Assembly (NCBI GenBank): GCA_964542255.1
Contig: CAZITV010000118.1
Span: forward strand, 1 to 7,376
Reading direction: 5' to 3'
Source of the DNA: CAYMSF01 sp964542255
GTDB taxonomy: Bacteria; Verrucomicrobiota; Lentisphaeria; Victivallales; Victivallaceae
DNA: 7,376 nucleotides
Part shown: positions 6,484-7,376 of the stretch, piece after piece
Layout: each line of letters starts with the position of its first letter
Numbering within the stretch: the first letter of the stretch is position 1
The notes under the pieces: model-generated
What the model was told of the DNA's origin: nothing
What the model saw: the letters and a program-made list of their open reading frames with translations, nothing else
Databases searched by the model: none
Position numbers and translations under genes: made by a program

Positions 6484-7122
6484 TTATTTTTGCCGGGAAG
6501 TTCTAACTTTATACAGGCGCTCAGTAAAACCGCCATGATTTTCAAAATCCAGCGCCAGTCTTTCAACTTGACGGTCAAGCAGTGAACACGCCACCGCCAG
6601 AAGCACCAGCGCGGCATTGGCGGACAACTCCGGATAGGTTTTGGACGGTGTGGACATCGTTGACTCAGTGGACGGCAAAACCTTTGCCGTATTCGCTCCA
6701 CTCTGTCCATATCGTCCACCGTGTCCGCTTTGCTTTCACACCTCTACAACCCATGCTGCCGCATCATCGGCGGTTGCGCAACGCCGATTGATCAATGTCT
6801 GCCGGAGCGGGTTTTCCCGCTCCCACACAGCCAGTCCGCGCTGCCGCAGAAAATCTTCATAGTCCAGCTTTAACTCCTCCAGGCTTGCCCGCGCAACCTG
6901 TGTTAACTTCAACTCGGTTTTCTTTGACGTAGCCGATGCTTGCGAACCCTCAGCAATATTTTGTACGCCGCTGCGCGCTGCCTGCACCATCTGATCACGC
7001 GTGCGGCTGCGCTGGTCAATGTAGCGGTTGCAGAAACGCACCGTCACATCATAAACCAACTGCGCCACCTGAAAACTCTTAAGCTTGCGGTAACCACCGT
7101 GCAATGGAATCAACTCAGACAT
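6484..7122 (-). pseudogene. Four-helix-bundle protein with suffix domain, interrupted by an in-frame TGA
   Basis: Translation from 7122 gives a 128-residue product of the four-helix-bundle / 23S rRNA intervening-sequence protein family (TIGR02436, PF05635; Avd-like fold). Its hallmark is DQMVQAARSGVQNIAEGS at 43-60, followed by helix ELKLTQVARASLEELKLDYEDFL (70-92) and NPLRQTLINRRCATADDAAAWV (104-125). The 128-residue product stops at TGA 6736-6738. The same frame stays open for 83 more codons to TAA at 6484, through a low-complexity linker and then LSANAALVLLAVACSLLDRQ and GGFTERLYKVR. Those last stretches match what I know as the 'four helix bundle suffix' domain. A CGA-to-TGA change is an easy explanation. 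Start 7122 is preferred over 7200 because AGGGAGGG precedes it. The function of the family is not known. The first domain may still be made alone; readthrough is less likely. The gene ending at 5703 also uses TGA as its stop. Confidence 0.82.
6642..6727. repeat. Opposed 9-bp repeat arrays around a perfect hairpin in the linker of the four-helix gene
   Basis: On the plus strand TGGAC (TTGAC once) starts at 6642, 6651, 6660 and 6669, an exact 9-bp period. Then CGGCAAA (6673-6679) pairs with TTTGCCG (6683-6689) around loop ACC. Then GTCCA-type units (CTCCA, GTCCA, GTCCA, GTCCG) start at 6696, 6705, 6714 and 6723, again period 9. The two arrays are reverse complements in their 5-base cores, so the whole folds as a long imperfect stem with a seven-base bulge at 6690-6696. 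The period is a multiple of three and the reading frame stays open, giving three-residue protein repeats (STE, STM, STP). Confidence 0.85.
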
Positions 7123-7137
7123 AATCCCTCCCTTTTT

Positions 7138-7172
7138 CACACGGTACATCCCGACCGTATGCTTGCCGTGTG
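7138..7172. repeat. 7-bp inverted repeat upstream of the four-helix gene
   Basis: CACACGG (7138-7144) and CCGTGTG (7166-7172) are exact reverse complements, 21 bases apart, just before the Shine-Dalgarno sequence of the gene starting at 7122. It could be an operator or a leader hairpin. It argues mildly against the longer 7200 start, which would make it coding. Confidence 0.4.
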
Positions 7173-7200
7173 TTAATTTTACCCCCCACTGCATTCTCAT

Positions 7201-7346
7201 TTTTTCTTAAAATTACTCAGTTCCTGCGAATAATCAATCACAATTTTGCACATTTTATGAAATTTTTGATAGTTTTGCAATGCCTGCTGTGAAATTCGAT
7301 TTATGGTGCAGAATTTTATGACGAAGTGCTTATCGTACGAGAATTT
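7201..7346. other. AT-rich intergenic region between divergent genes
   Basis: This stretch separates the minus-strand four-helix gene from a possible plus-strand gene at the window edge. It is AT-rich with many T-runs, and should hold the divergent promoters. I could not place boxes with any confidence. Confidence 0.4.
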
Positions 7347-7376
7347 ATGGCAAAAATCGGTGACAAAGGTCAAGCG
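7347..7376 (+). CDS. Possible 5' end of a gene cut by the window, perhaps AbrB-like
   Basis: The last thirty bases encode MAKIGDKGQA in an open frame. An in-frame GTG at 7326 would add seven residues. The pattern resembles the start of AbrB/SpoVT/MazE swapped-hairpin DNA-binding proteins, which often open with a K-x-x-x-KGQ motif followed by a V-x-IP-K stretch, but only ten residues are visible. No strong ribosome site precedes it. A second open frame from 7303 also runs off the edge. Confidence 0.2.
   Translation, partial: MAKIGDKGQA

Noticed and set aside
6736..6738. Reassigned genetic code with TGA as an amino acid
   Set aside because: The gene ending at 5703 uses TGA as its stop right after a complete protein, and no other gene here contains internal TGA codons.
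6484..7122. Accessory variability determinant (Avd) of a diversity-generating retroelement
   Set aside because: The fold is related, but no reverse transcriptase or template/variable repeat pair is present, and the suffix domain marks a different subgroup.
7123..7200. Longer start for the four-helix gene at 7200, adding 26 residues
   Set aside because: The extra residues match nothing in the family, they would cover an inverted repeat, and a strong AGGGAGGG site precedes the ATG at 7122.

Overview
The window looks like a chromosomal stretch from an uncultured or poorly characterised member of the PVC superphylum, most likely Lentisphaerota (Victivallales-like). This rests on family content recalled from memory rather than on a search. 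The pointers are two uroporphyrinogen-decarboxylase-like proteins that are not heme enzymes, a secreted CBM9-like protein, and a four-helix-bundle protein with a C-terminal 'suffix' domain. Base composition is moderate, with AT-rich intergenic DNA and mostly clear Shine-Dalgarno sites.

Left part, plus strand (1-3694). A 281-bp AT-rich leader with a possible promoter is followed by two tandem URO-D-superfamily genes (282-1547 and 1614-2705), probably co-transcribed. The second carries the H-x-C plus downstream Cys pattern of zinc-dependent, corrinoid-linked methyltransferases. The first belongs to a divergent GCCE / PWAD / SWRPNPA branch. After a 218-bp gap comes a secreted CBM9-like protein (2924-3694). 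A plausible, unproven reading is handling of methylated or glycan-derived substrates, with the third protein exported.

Middle (3695-4189): a roughly 500-bp non-coding block full of structure. Three consecutive GC-rich hairpins are followed by a MITE-like unit of about 205 bp, with perfect 18-bp terminal inverted repeats flanked by 11/12-bp direct repeats. After it comes a GC-rich tract with short tandem repeats, including GTCGGA at 9-bp spacing.

Right part, minus strand (4190-7122). Reading right to left there is a four-helix-bundle/suffix gene, broken by one in-frame TGA between its two domains. Next is a two-gene unit: a small exported protein (6260 to 5703) and, 40 bp downstream, a 490-residue protein with two predicted transmembrane segments and no function I can name (5662 to 4190).

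The most striking structure is the linker of the four-helix gene. Four 9-bp units headed TGGAC, an exact 7-bp hairpin, then four 9-bp units headed GTCCA face each other, giving a long imperfect cruciform just downstream of the premature stop. The right edge may hold the first codons of a plus-strand gene. I see no rRNA, tRNA, CRISPR array or reverse transcriptase, and no complete transposase.
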